Positions 42,609-51,419 of a DNA stretch of 64,000 bases are shown in pieces. The notes below the pieces were generated by a model. It was not told the origin of the DNA and made no database searches. It saw only the letters and a list, made by a program, of their open reading frames with translations. The first letter of the stretch is position 1. The number at the start of each line of letters is the position of its first letter. A program made the translations under genes and the position numbers. The stretch comes from CAIWHR01 sp963786625 (lineage in GTDB: Bacteria; Pseudomonadota; Gammaproteobacteria; Burkholderiales; Casimicrobiaceae): positions 124,001-188,000 of the forward strand of contig CAWAZS010000001.1 in the NCBI GenBank assembly GCA_963786625.1. The letters run 5' to 3'.

Positions 42609-43555
42609 CACCACCTCCGTTGCGTACGTTCAACGATCAAGTCTGCCAGCCCGGGCGAGGTCGCGTCCAGTCCAGTCCCGCCGGCCGCGGATTGCCTGCG
42701 CTGCCCGGTGATCCGCGTGAGGTTTCCGGAGAACCGCAGCGCGCCGGACATTGCGGGGCCGTCGACGCGGGCGCGCACGCTGCGCACGCCGCCGTCCGCG
42801 CCGACGAACGTGAAGCCGATGTGCTCGCCCTGGACGTACGCGCCGAGCAGCGGCTGCTTGCTCTCCCGGATCGTCAGCGTTCCGCCGATGCGCTGAAACT
42901 GCTGCACGAGGTCGAGCTCGCCCTCGAAAGGACCGCCATCCTCCCGCAGCGCCCAACGTCCCTCGACGCGGGCCGGGACGATCCAGAGGAACGCCTCGCT
43001 CCGATCGACGCGCAGCGCTTCGTCGGGCTCCCATTCGCCCATGTCCCACAGATGCGAGACGACGCGCGTTCCCGGCCGCATCGCGAGCAGGCGCGGGCGG
43101 AGCTGCTGGTTGAGATCGGGCAGCAGGTACAGCGTGACCACCGTCGCCCGCGAGAAGTCCTCCTTGAAGATGTCGCCCTCGACGATGGCGACCCGGTCCG
43201 CGACGCCCGCGCGTTCCGCATTGCGCCGCGCCAGCGCCGCGAGTTGAGCGTCGTACTCGATGCCCACCGCCTTTGCACCGAACTCCCTGGCCGCCGCGAT
43301 GGGAATCCTGCCGTCGCCGGCGCCGAGGTCGTAGACGATGTCGTCCGGCGTCGTCTTCGCCGCGCGCAGCATGCGGCTCACCAGCGCGTCCGGTGTCGGC
43401 AGCCACATGACGTCCTTTCCGGGCTGGCGCAGCCGCGGACGGTAGAGCTCGTCGCCGACCGGAGGAAAGTCCTGGGCAGCGAGCGGCGCGGCCGCAGCGA
43501 TCGCCAGCAGCCACGCCAGCAACGGGCGACGAATCGCGGTGGCGCCGCGACTCAT
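42608..43555 (-). CDS. Exported SAM-dependent methyltransferase-like protein
   Basis: A 315-residue protein with a class I methyltransferase core: YDLGAGDGRIPIAAA (SAM-binding motif I), GIEYDAQ, IVEGDIFKEDF. Unusual for this fold, it starts with a signal-like helix (LLAWLLAIAAAAPLAAQDFPP) that would carry it to the periplasm or anchor it in the membrane; exported homologues of this kind exist in betaproteobacteria. A C-terminal region of about 120 residues looks like a lipocalin- or barrel-like substrate domain. It overlaps both neighbours by a few bases (ATGA upstream, TGATG downstream). Whether SAM is available to it is an open question. Confidence 0.78.
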   Translation of the reverse strand: MSRGATAIRRPLLAWLLAIAAAAPLAAQDFPPVGDELYRPRLRQPGKDVMWLPTPDALVSRMLRAAKTTPDDIVYDLGAGDGRIPIAAAREFGAKAVGIEYDAQLAALARRNAERAGVADRVAIVEGDIFKEDFSRATVVTLYLLPDLNQQLRPRLLAMRPGTRVVSHLWDMGEWEPDEALRVDRSEAFLWIVPARVEGRWALREDGGPFEGELDLVQQFQRIGGTLTIRESKQPLLGAYVQGEHIGFTFVGADGGVRSVRARVDGPAMSGALRFSGNLTRITGQRRQSAAGGTGLDATSPGLADLIVERTQRRW

Positions 43556-44928
43556 CCCGGCTGCGCGGCCGCAGTCAGTCCGCGAACATCGGCCGCCGTG
43601 GCCAGCGCCGCACACCGCTCGATCAGGGTGGCGGCGCGCGCCGCGCCGAGCACCGGATCGACCAGGCCGTGAAACTTGGCCTCGAGGTCGGCGTCGCTCA
43701 TCGGCCGCTCGAGGCTGCCGATCGCGTGGGGGACGAAGAGGTGCAGACTGCGGCCGTCCCGGGCGATCACCGTGACGTCGGCGGCCGCCTCGTCGATGGC
43801 CTCGTCGGCGTGCGCGCTGATCCGCTCGCGCAGCGCGATCACGTCGGCGCGCGTCACGACCTCGTCGGCGAACTCGGCCTCCCCGGCGCGACCGAAGATC
43901 AACCCCGCCGCGCAGGCGTGATAGACGCTGAACTTGCCCTCGAGCCCCCCGGCAGGCGCGCGCTTGCCGGTGAGCTCGAGCACCAGCGGATGCACCCGGA
44001 GCTCGACGCGCTCGATATCCGCGGCACGCAGCGCGTGGGTGTTGCGGAGCTGGACGCAGCCGTCGATGCTGGGGTGGATCACGATGCCGCAGGCGAAAGG
44101 CTTGTAGGTGTTGAACGAGATCTCGAAGCGTCTGCCCAGCGCATCCGTGATCTCGCTCCAGTCGCATTTGGTCGAGTATGTCTGCGCCAGGCCCCGCGGG
44201 GCCTCGAGCGCCCGGTTCGACGCCGTGTAGCCGTGCTTCGCCATCAGCGCCGACAGCAGGCCCGCGCGGGCCGCGCCGCCCACGTGGAACGGCTTGGTCA
44301 TCGAGCCGAACTGCTCGCGCACGCCGATCGGCTGCGACGCCGCGATGCCCAGCGCCATCGTCGTCCGCTGCGCGTCGAGCGCGAGCAGGCGCGCGCAGGC
44401 TGCGGCGGCGCCGAGCATCCCGGTCGAGCCGGTGATGTGCCAGCCGCGGTCGTAGTGATCCGGGTAGATCATGTTGCCGACGCGGCAGGCGACGTCGATG
44501 CCGAGCACCAGGGCATCGACCAGCTGCCGCCCGCCGGCGCCGCCGTGCTCGGCGAGCGCCAGCGCCGCCGACGCGACGGGACCTGCCGGGTGGATGATCG
44601 TCCTGAGATGCGTGTCGTCGAAATCGAACGTGTGCGACGTGATGCCGTTGAGCAGCGCGGCGCTCGCGATGTCGACGCGCTCGCTGCGCCCGAGGATCGT
44701 CGCCTGCGGGGTCGGCGCGAGCTCGTGCACGGCGGCAAGCGCCGCTTCGACCGTCGGATGACGGGAAGCGCCGATGGCGCAGCCGACCCAGTTCAGCAGC
44801 GTTCGCCGCGCTTCCCGCTCGACAGCGGCATCCCAGCCTCCCGAGGGGTGCGTGGCGACGAACTCGGCCAGGATGCGCGTGACGGGAGGGGCGTCCGGCT
44901 GCGCGGTCACTCGGGTGTTGTGCGCCAT
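43552..44928 (-). CDS. MmgE/PrpD family protein
   Basis: A 458-residue enzyme of the MmgE/PrpD family, whose known members are 2-methylcitrate dehydratase and cis-aconitate decarboxylase. Family marks are HTFDFDDTHLRTIIHPAGP, CRVGNMIYPDHYDRGWHITGS, and the C-terminal-domain segment LEGKFSVYHACA. Many Burkholderiales encode such proteins beside Bug-type binding proteins, as here, for uptake and dehydration or decarboxylation of small carboxylic acids. The substrate is open. Confidence 0.88.
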   Translation of the reverse strand: MAHNTRVTAQPDAPPVTRILAEFVATHPSGGWDAAVEREARRTLLNWVGCAIGASRHPTVEAALAAVHELAPTPQATILGRSERVDIASAALLNGITSHTFDFDDTHLRTIIHPAGPVASAALALAEHGGAGGRQLVDALVLGIDVACRVGNMIYPDHYDRGWHITGSTGMLGAAAACARLLALDAQRTTMALGIAASQPIGVREQFGSMTKPFHVGGAARAGLLSALMAKHGYTASNRALEAPRGLAQTYSTKCDWSEITDALGRRFEISFNTYKPFACGIVIHPSIDGCVQLRNTHALRAADIERVELRVHPLVLELTGKRAPAGGLEGKFSVYHACAAGLIFGRAGEAEFADEVVTRADVIALRERISAHADEAIDEAAADVTVIARDGRSLHLFVPHAIGSLERPMSDADLEAKFHGLVDPVLGAARAATLIERCAALATAADVRGLTAAAQPG

Positions 44929-44971
44929 TCGGGATTCCGGGTGAGTGCGTCGGGATGCCGCGCGCCGCGCA

Positions 44972-45958
44972 TCAGTCGGTGATCGCGATGTTGCGCTCCT
45001 TGGCCAGACGCGACCACTTCGCGATGTCGTCGCGCATGTAGGCGCCGAACTGCTCGGGTGACATCGGCATCGGCTCGAGCGCCTCCCCCGACAGCCGCTC
45101 GCGCAGCTCGGGATTGTCGAGCAGCTTGTTGATCTCGTCGTTCAGGAGCTTCACGATCGCCGGCGGCAGATTCGCCGGGCCGACAATACCGTACCACTGC
45201 ACGCCGTCGAACCCCTTGTAGCCCAGCTCCTCGAACGTCGGGACGTCGGGCAGCAGTCGATGGCGGCGGAGCCCGGTCACGGCGAGGGGCTTCATCTTGC
45301 CGGCCTTGATGTGCGGCAGCCCCGCGGCGAGTCCGGGGAACAGCGCCTGCGTCTGTCCGCCGAGGATGTCGGTGATCGCCGGACCGATGCCGCGATACGG
45401 GACGTGCACGACGTCGAGGTCGGCCGCGACCTTGAGCTGCTCCATCGCGAGGTGGGTGAGTGTGCCCGGACCCGCGGATCCGTACGAGAGCTTGCCGGGA
45501 TTCGCCTTCACGTACTGGATGAATTCCCGCAGCGTATTGACCGGCACCGACGGCGGCACCACCAGGACGTTCGGGGTGCCGCCGACCATCGCGATCGGGG
45601 TGAAGTCCTTGATCGCATCGTACGGCAGCTTGCGCACCGCCGGATTGGTGCCGTGCGTGCCGACGTAGCCGACCATCAGCGTGTAGCCGTCGGGCGCGGC
45701 GCGCGCGGTCGCCTGCGAGCCGACGATCCCGCCGCCGCCGCTCTGGTTCTCGACGATGATCGACTGGCCGAGCACCCGTCCGAGACGGTCGGCGATCGTC
45801 CGGGCGACGAGGTCCACGCCGCCGCCGGGCTGCACCGGCGCGATGATCCTGATCGGCTTGTTCGGATACGGGGCTTGCGCGAGCAGCGGGCCGGCGAGCG
45901 CCAGGACAGCGAGCGCACCGGCGCACTTGAACAGCATACGTCGTTCACAGCTTGGCAT
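44972..45958 (-). CDS. Bug/TctC-type periplasmic binding protein
   Basis: A 328-residue periplasmic binding protein of the Bug family. A signal peptide (LFKCAGALAVLALAGPLLA) precedes PYPNKPIRIIAPVQPGGGVDLVAR; LLPDVPTFEELGY and GLRRHRLLPD are typical. First gene of a minus-strand run that continues with MmgE/PrpD, a methyltransferase, a second Bug protein, a hydrolase, a TSUP transporter and DUF1028. It probably binds a carboxylate that the MmgE/PrpD enzyme uses. Confidence 0.92.
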   Translation of the reverse strand: MPSCERRMLFKCAGALAVLALAGPLLAQAPYPNKPIRIIAPVQPGGGVDLVARTIADRLGRVLGQSIIVENQSGGGGIVGSQATARAAPDGYTLMVGYVGTHGTNPAVRKLPYDAIKDFTPIAMVGGTPNVLVVPPSVPVNTLREFIQYVKANPGKLSYGSAGPGTLTHLAMEQLKVAADLDVVHVPYRGIGPAITDILGGQTQALFPGLAAGLPHIKAGKMKPLAVTGLRRHRLLPDVPTFEELGYKGFDGVQWYGIVGPANLPPAIVKLLNDEINKLLDNPELRERLSGEALEPMPMSPEQFGAYMRDDIAKWSRLAKERNIAITD

Positions 45959-46249
45959 CGGTTCTCCCCCTCGTTGGGCGCGTGCTGGACCGATTATCGC
46001 TCAAGAACCGGACGGGTCGATCATCGTCCGCAACGGGCGCACTGCCCACGAGCGTCCCGCGCTGCGGGCGCGGCTTGACATCGCGGCGGGACGGCGCGCA
46101 TTGTGGAACTCGGGTGAGCGCGGGAAGCGCGGGGCGCGTGCCTCGTTCTGGCGTCGCTCCCAGCCGCCGCGGGGGCGCGTCGCGTGGACCGCGCCGAACT
46201 CGGCTGCGTTGGGTGGATGCGGGTTCGTCCGGCCAGGGGAGGGCATTCG

Positions 46250-46489
46250 ATGTTCGATTCCCCGTTCGAGTTCTGCAAGCGGTGCCGCGAGTACGTCCTC
46301 CTCGACCAGACCCAGCGGGAATGCGCGCGCGAACACCGTTGTGCCGATGGTTCGGAATGCCCGCTGCGCCGATGCTTCACCGGCATCGAGTTCGCACGGG
46401 AACGGCGCGGCGCGACGCAGCCGGGGCCCGGGAAGCGGCACACCGCAGCGGCGCCGAGCCGGCCCGCCGTGCGCCGGCCGAAGACCTGA
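46250..46489 (+). CDS. Small Cys-rich protein
   Basis: A 79-residue protein with six Cys in its first half (FCKRC, RECAREHRC, SECPLRRC), the spacing of a compact zinc-binding or disulfide knot, and an Arg/Pro-rich tail. The ATG at 46250 has GGGGAGGG ahead of it, which supports real translation. Similar short proteins that open FDSPFEFC seem familiar to me from betaproteobacteria but I cannot name the family. Function unknown. Confidence 0.55.
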   Translation: MFDSPFEFCKRCREYVLLDQTQRECAREHRCADGSECPLRRCFTGIEFARERRGATQPGPGKRHTAAAPSRPAVRRPKT

Positions 46490-46570
46490 CCCGATCCGCC
46501 CGCCCGGCGACCCTCGGCGCACCCGGTGCCGCGTGCTGCCGCGACCGCGTGCGCATCGTGCAGCGGTTGC

Positions 46571-47137
46571 TCAGACGCCGAAGGCAACCACCGGCACGCC
46601 GAACAGCACGCGGTGGAACGTCATCACCGCGAGCGCGACGACGGTGCCCCCGACGACCGCGATCACGTCGTGCTTGAACATCGGGTCGAAGGACTTGACG
46701 GCCCCTCTCCCTGTCGCGGAGGCGAGATCGACCAGCGCATAGGCGAGGAAGCCGCCGAAGAGCAGGGTTCCGGCGCGGTCGCCGTTGGCGAGCAGATGCA
46801 CCAGCGACCAGACGAGGACGCCGAGCAGCATCGGGTGCCGCAAGCGGTGTCGCAAGTGGCCCCGCATGTTCGCCGCGGCGAGCAGGATGAACGACAGCGT
46901 CATCGCGTAAGGCGCGAGCGTCCGCGCGATCGGCAGCGGATCGAAGATCCGGACCCGATCGCCGGAGAGTGCATAGCCCGCGACGATCAGCGCGAGGCCC
47001 GCCGCCGATGCCAGCGAAAAGACGGCCCGGTATCGCCGGTCGCCCCACCTCGCGACCAATGCGAGCCGCGCCGGCGGCATCGCAGGCAGCAGGTGAACGC
47101 CGAGAAAGATGGCGAGTCCCGCGATCAGCAGCGTCAT
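46571..47137 (-). CDS. NnrU family membrane protein
   Basis: A 188-residue inner-membrane protein with five or six helices. The opening GLAIFLGVHLLPAMPP and the central RHPMLLGVLVWSLVHLLANGD match NnrU, named for its place in nitric-oxide/nitrite reduction gene sets; related to isoprenylcysteine methyltransferase-like membrane folds. Many bacteria have NnrU-like proteins outside denitrification clusters and none of those genes is seen here, so function is open. Confidence 0.88.
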   Translation of the reverse strand: MTLLIAGLAIFLGVHLLPAMPPARLALVARWGDRRYRAVFSLASAAGLALIVAGYALSGDRVRIFDPLPIARTLAPYAMTLSFILLAAANMRGHLRHRLRHPMLLGVLVWSLVHLLANGDRAGTLLFGGFLAYALVDLASATGRGAVKSFDPMFKHDVIAVVGGTVVALAVMTFHRVLFGVPVVAFGV

Positions 47138-47206
47138 GACGAGCTCCCGGTGCTCGGTTGCGAGCCGTCATTGAGCCATAGCGAAGCCGCCTGCGGCAAT
47201 AGCGGT

Positions 47207-47212
47207 TAGAAT
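47207..47212 (+). promoter_or_regulatory. Candidate -10 box of folE
   Basis: TAGAAT lies 33 bases before the folE ATG, in the divergent gap with the NnrU gene. It overlaps the 10-bp palindrome GAATCGATTC (47209-47218). Confidence 0.45.
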
Positions 47213-47245
47213 CGATTCGATCCGCACCGACAGAGGACGGCTCTC

Positions 47246-47929
47246 ATGACCACGACTTCCGATCGAATCCGCGCGCGGCTGCTGGCCGCGGGCCAGCGCT
47301 TTCGCGCCAACGACAACATCGCCGCCTACATCGAGCCGGGCGAGATCGACGCGCTTACGCAGGAGGTCGCCGAGCGGGTCGCGGCGGTGCTGGAGAGCCT
47401 CGTCATCGACACGGAAAACGACCACAACACGCGGGAGACCGGACTGCGCGTCGCGCGCATGTACGTCGGCGAGGTGTTCGCGGGCAGGTATTCGCCGGCG
47501 CCGGACCTGACCGCGTTTCCGAACGTCACGTCGTACGACGAGCTGTACCTCGTCGGTCCCGTCACGATCCGCTCGACCTGCGCGCACCATCTGCAGAACA
47601 TTCGCGGCAACTGCTGGATCGGCATCTACCCGGGCAAGAACGTCCTCGGGCTGTCGAAGTTCTACCGGCTGGCCGAATGGATCACGGCGCGGCCCCAGAT
47701 CCAGGAGGAGATGACCATCCAGATCGCGGACCTCGTCGAAACGGAGACCGCGGCCGAAGGCGTCGCCGTCGTCGTCAAGGCCGAGCACATGTGCGTGACC
47801 CACCGCGGCGTCCGCGAGCATGCATCGGACATGACGACCTCCGTGCTGCGCGGCATACTCCGCGACAACCCGGACACGCGTGCCGAGTTCTTCCGCCTGC
47901 TGCAGGGAATGAAGGGCTTCAGCGCGTAG
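47246..47929 (+). CDS. folE: GTP cyclohydrolase I
   Basis: A 227-residue enzyme that opens the guanine ring of GTP to give 7,8-dihydroneopterin triphosphate, the first step to folate and pterins. The zinc ligands are visible: Cys112 and His115 in RSTCAHHL and Cys183 in HMCVTHRGV; GLSKFYRLAEW is the family core. The segment that usually reads like DTPKRVAKAY is changed here to ENDHNTRETGLRVARMY, so it belongs to a divergent branch. GAGGA precedes the ATG. Transcribed alone. Confidence 0.92.
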   Translation: MTTTSDRIRARLLAAGQRFRANDNIAAYIEPGEIDALTQEVAERVAAVLESLVIDTENDHNTRETGLRVARMYVGEVFAGRYSPAPDLTAFPNVTSYDELYLVGPVTIRSTCAHHLQNIRGNCWIGIYPGKNVLGLSKFYRLAEWITARPQIQEEMTIQIADLVETETAAEGVAVVVKAEHMCVTHRGVREHASDMTTSVLRGILRDNPDTRAEFFRLLQGMKGFSA

Positions 47930-47960
47930 CGGGACGGGCGCCGGGCCGGCGCCGTCGCTG

Positions 47961-48743
47961 CTAGCGCTGCCTGGAGGTCGCGCCCGAAATCGCGGGCACG
48001 AGCAGGGGGCGCGGGAGCGGCGCGCTGCTCCCGGTGATTCCCGCGCTCGCCCAGGCGGTGCCGTGGTCCTCCGTCGGCCGCGCCGCAGCCCATTGCTCGC
48101 AGAGGGCGTTCCCCGCGGACTCCCAGCGCAACGTCCACGTGCCGGTCGCGCGCGCCACGAGGTGGCCCCATTCGCCCTTGGCCCCCGTCAATGCGAAGCC
48201 GTACTGCGCCTCGTCCGGCACGCCACAGAATTCGATCTGCGGGTCCCACTCGGCGAGATGGGCGCAGGCGATCGTCAGTGCCTCGTCGAGCCAGCGGGGC
48301 GCCGCATCGCGGAACTCGACCGAGCGCCGCGGCCCGTCGGGAAACAACTCGGCCAGTTCGTCCCAAGCTGCCTGAGCCGCCGAGGCCCAGTCGGGAAACC
48401 AATTGTCGCGCGGCTGGATGCGATGCCAGGCTTCGAGCTCGCTCGACGAGAGGACGCGGCCGTTGACCGCAGCCAGGCGCAGGGCGCTGGGGGGCTCGGA
48501 GCAGTAGAGGTTCTTGCGCAGCACGGCCCTGCCGCCGCCGTCGCAGCCTATCGTCAGATAGGTGTTCGTCTCCTGCTGCGGAAGGAACTCGTAGCCGAAG
48601 ATCCCGTCGTCGACGATGGGCAGCAGGTCGAGCGCAAGATTCGCCGGCAGCAGGTGATGCGTCGCAGCTGCGATCAGGTGCGCACGAATGAGCGGAAGCA
48701 GATCCGCCGCCTGCGTCAGGCGCGGACAAAAACAATTGGGCAT
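47961..48743 (-). CDS. Protein of unknown function
   Basis: A 260-residue soluble protein that I do not recognise. It opens PNCFCPRLTQAADLLPLI and contains YEFLPQQETNTYLTIGCDGGG, RDNWFPDWASAAQAAWDELAELFP and WGHLVARATGTWTLRW; no membrane helix or signal peptide is clear. It may be a SMI1/KNR4-like or similar small-molecule-fold protein, but no motif decides it. It is convergent with folE (31 bases) and divergent from serC. Confidence 0.65.
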   Translation of the reverse strand: MPNCFCPRLTQAADLLPLIRAHLIAAATHHLLPANLALDLLPIVDDGIFGYEFLPQQETNTYLTIGCDGGGRAVLRKNLYCSEPPSALRLAAVNGRVLSSSELEAWHRIQPRDNWFPDWASAAQAAWDELAELFPDGPRRSVEFRDAAPRWLDEALTIACAHLAEWDPQIEFCGVPDEAQYGFALTGAKGEWGHLVARATGTWTLRWESAGNALCEQWAAARPTEDHGTAWASAGITGSSAPLPRPLLVPAISGATSRQR

Positions 48744-49109
48744 CACAGACCCCCTGCGGCGGCTGGCGCCGTGCCTGTGAGACAACTGCAACTTCGATAT
48801 TTGATGCCCTTGCCCGGCGAAGCACCATCTTTTTTTACGGGCTCTCAAGATCGGGCCGTAACCGCTTGAAATTGAAGGCGACGCAGCTCGACCGACGCCC
48901 GCTCCCAGGCGCCCGGCGGCGACGACGGCAGCAGTCCCGGTATCCGCGCCCGCGAGATCGTCGTCGATTCTCGCTAGAATGTCGCGAATAGACGCGTCGA
49001 CTGCCGCGGCGGAAGACAACTGCGGACGACTGCGGGCAACGGCGCGGCGGCCGTGCCGGTTCCCGCCCGCGCGGTCCGCACCCCGCCGACCACACTCCGG
49101 ATCATTCCC
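48744..49109. promoter_or_regulatory. 366-base divergent intergenic region before serC
   Basis: No gene is seen here. An AT-richer stretch with a run of seven T lies at about 48829-48835. TAGAAT at 48975-48980, a candidate -10 box, is the right half of the inverted repeat ATTCT-CGCT-AGAAT (48967-48980), which could be an operator. It lies 129 bases before the serC start. Confidence 0.4.
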
Positions 49110-50189
49110 ATGCGAGTCTTCAATTTCAGCGCCGGACCCGCGGTGCTCCCCGAGGCCGTGCTGCGCAAGGCTGCCGCCGAAATGCTCGACTGGCACGGCA
49201 GCGGCATGTCGGTGATGGAGATGAGCCATCGCGGCAGGGAATTCATCGCGATCGCCAGCAAGGCCGAAGCGGATCTGCGCGCGCTCCTCGCCGTTCCGGC
49301 CGATTACAGTGTGCTCTTCCTGCAGGGCGGCGCGATCGCGGAGAACGCGATCGTCCCGATGAACCTGCTGGCCGGCAAGTCCTCGGCCGATTACGTCAAC
49401 ACCGGCGAATGGTCGAAGAAATCGATCAAGGAGGCGAAGAAGTACTGCGCGGTGAACGTCGCCGCATCCGCGGAGGACCGGAACTTCACGTACATCCCGG
49501 CCCGCGAGGGATGGAGACTCTCGCGCGACGCGGCGTATGTGCACGTCTGCACGAACGAGACGATCGGCGGCGTCGAGTACCACTGGACGCCGGACACCGG
49601 CGACGTGCCGCTGGTCGCCGACATGTCGTCGCACATCCTGTCGCGTGTCATCGACGTGTCGAAGTACGGCGTGATCTACGGGGGCGCGCAGAAGAACATC
49701 GGCCCCGCCGGGCTGACGCTGGTCATCGTCCGCGGCGACCTGCTCGACCGGGCGCTGCCGATCACGCCGTCGGCGTTCCACTGGAAGGAGCAGGCCGCGG
49801 CGGAGTCGATGCTCAACACGCCGCCCACCTATGCGATCTACATCGCGGGGCTGGTGTTCGAATGGCTGCTGGCACAGGGCGGGGTAGGCGCCATCGAGCG
49901 CAGGAATGTCGCCAAGGCGGCGCTGCTCTACGATTACCTCGACCGCACCGAGTTCTACCGGAACCCCGTGCGTCGCGAGGACCGGTCGCGGATGAACGTT
50001 CCATTCAGGCTCGCCGACGAGCGGCTCGACGAAGCCTTCCTGAAGGGCGCCGAGGAACGCGGGATGGTCCAGCTCAAGGGGCACCGGGCGGTCGGCGGCA
50101 TGCGCGCGTCGATCTACAACGCGATGCCGATCGAGGGGGTGCAGGCGCTGGTCGACTATATGCAGGCATTCGAGCGCGAGCGCGGCTGA
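49110..50189 (+). CDS. serC: Phosphoserine aminotransferase
   Basis: A 359-residue PLP enzyme that converts 3-phosphohydroxypyruvate and glutamate to phosphoserine (and also serves pyridoxine synthesis). The opening RVFNFSAGPAVLPE, the SHRG motif and the PLP Lys195 in YGGAQKNIGPAG identify it. The ATG at 49110 gives the standard amino end. It is followed after six bases by serA, so two consecutive steps of serine synthesis are coded together. Confidence 0.96.
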   Translation: MRVFNFSAGPAVLPEAVLRKAAAEMLDWHGSGMSVMEMSHRGREFIAIASKAEADLRALLAVPADYSVLFLQGGAIAENAIVPMNLLAGKSSADYVNTGEWSKKSIKEAKKYCAVNVAASAEDRNFTYIPAREGWRLSRDAAYVHVCTNETIGGVEYHWTPDTGDVPLVADMSSHILSRVIDVSKYGVIYGGAQKNIGPAGLTLVIVRGDLLDRALPITPSAFHWKEQAAAESMLNTPPTYAIYIAGLVFEWLLAQGGVGAIERRNVAKAALLYDYLDRTEFYRNPVRREDRSRMNVPFRLADERLDEAFLKGAEERGMVQLKGHRAVGGMRASIYNAMPIEGVQALVDYMQAFERERG

Positions 50190-50195
50190 TCGACG

Positions 50196-51383
50196 ATGCC
50201 GAAGTATCAGATCCTCACGCTCAACCAGATCTCCAGCCACGGGCTGCACCGCTTTCCGGGCGCGCGCTACACGGTGGGCAAGGCCGTCGAGCAGCCCGAT
50301 GCCATCCTGGTGCGCTCGCACGACATGCACTCGATGACGATCCCGGCGAGCGTCCGTGCCATCGGCCGTGCCGGCGCGGGGACCAACAACATTCCGGTTG
50401 CCGAGATGTCCAGGCGCGGCATCCCCGTGTTCAACGCGCCGGGCGCCAACGCCAACGCCGTCAAGGAGCTGGTGCTCGCCGCGCTGCTGCTTTCGGCGCG
50501 CAACCTGATCCCGGCGCTCGACTATGTCGGGGGGCTCGGGGCCGAGGGGCCGGAGCTCGACCGCCTCGTGGAGGACGGAAAGAAGCAGTTTGCGGGCATC
50601 GAGTTGCCGCACCGGTCCCTCGGCATCGTCGGCCTCGGCGCAATCGGCAGCCTCGTCGCCGACATCGCGATCAAGCTCGGCATGAAGGTCGTGGGCTTCG
50701 ATCCGGAGATCACCGTCGACGCCGCCTGGCGCCTTCCGTCCAGCGTGCGCAAGGCGAACAGCATCGAGGAGCTGCTGAAGCATGCGGATTTCGTCACGCT
50801 CCACGTTCCCCTGCTCGCGATGACGCGGCACCTGATCGACGAGCGCCGGCTCGCGATCATGAGGCCGGGCGCGGTCCTGCTCAACTTCGCGCGCGATGCG
50901 CTGGTCGACGAGGACGCCGTCATCGCGGCGCTGCGCGCCGGCCGGCTCAAGCATTACCTGTGCGACTTTCCCAGCGCGAAGCTCATCCGCGAGCCGCGGG
51001 TCGTCGCGCTGCCGCACCTCGGGGCGTCGACCGAGGAAGCCGAGGAGAACTGCGCGGTGATGGTCGTGGACCAGGTACGCGAATACCTGGAGCATGGGAC
51101 GATCGCCAATTCGGTCAATTTCCCCGGCGTGGAGATGCCCCGAGAGTCGCCGTATCGGGTGGCCATCGCCAATGCCAACGTTCCCAACATGCTGGGGCAG
51201 ATTTCGACGACGATGGCGAATTTCGGGCTCAACATCCACAACATGGTGAACAAGTCGCGCGGCGAGATGGCCTATACGCTGGTCGACGTCGACAGTCCCG
51301 TGCAGGACGCCGTGATCGCGGCCATCTCAGCCATCGGCGGCGTGCTGTCCATACGCGCCATCCCGCAGGTTCCGGCGGGCTAG
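50196..51383 (+). CDS. serA: D-3-phosphoglycerate dehydrogenase
   Basis: A 395-residue NAD-dependent enzyme for the first step of serine synthesis. The Rossmann motif GLGAIG is at 146-151; the catalytic Arg lies in NFARDALVDEDA and the His in ALPHLGASTEEAE. The C-terminal part (about 320-395) is an ACT-like domain (MLGQISTTMANFGLNIHNMVN) that may bind serine. The inserted stretch EGPELDRLVEDGKKQF before the cofactor domain is seen in this branch of the family. Same operon as serC. Confidence 0.94.
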   Translation: MPKYQILTLNQISSHGLHRFPGARYTVGKAVEQPDAILVRSHDMHSMTIPASVRAIGRAGAGTNNIPVAEMSRRGIPVFNAPGANANAVKELVLAALLLSARNLIPALDYVGGLGAEGPELDRLVEDGKKQFAGIELPHRSLGIVGLGAIGSLVADIAIKLGMKVVGFDPEITVDAAWRLPSSVRKANSIEELLKHADFVTLHVPLLAMTRHLIDERRLAIMRPGAVLLNFARDALVDEDAVIAALRAGRLKHYLCDFPSAKLIREPRVVALPHLGASTEEAEENCAVMVVDQVREYLEHGTIANSVNFPGVEMPRESPYRVAIANANVPNMLGQISTTMANFGLNIHNMVNKSRGEMAYTLVDVDSPVQDAVIAAISAIGGVLSIRAIPQVPAG

Positions 51384-51419
51384 TCGCGGGTTACGAGGGT
51401 TCGCCGAGAGCCGACTCCG

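Noticed and set aside
46571..47137. Denitrification locus suggested by the NnrU-like protein
   Set aside because: No nitrite, nitric-oxide or nitrous-oxide reductase gene is in the window.
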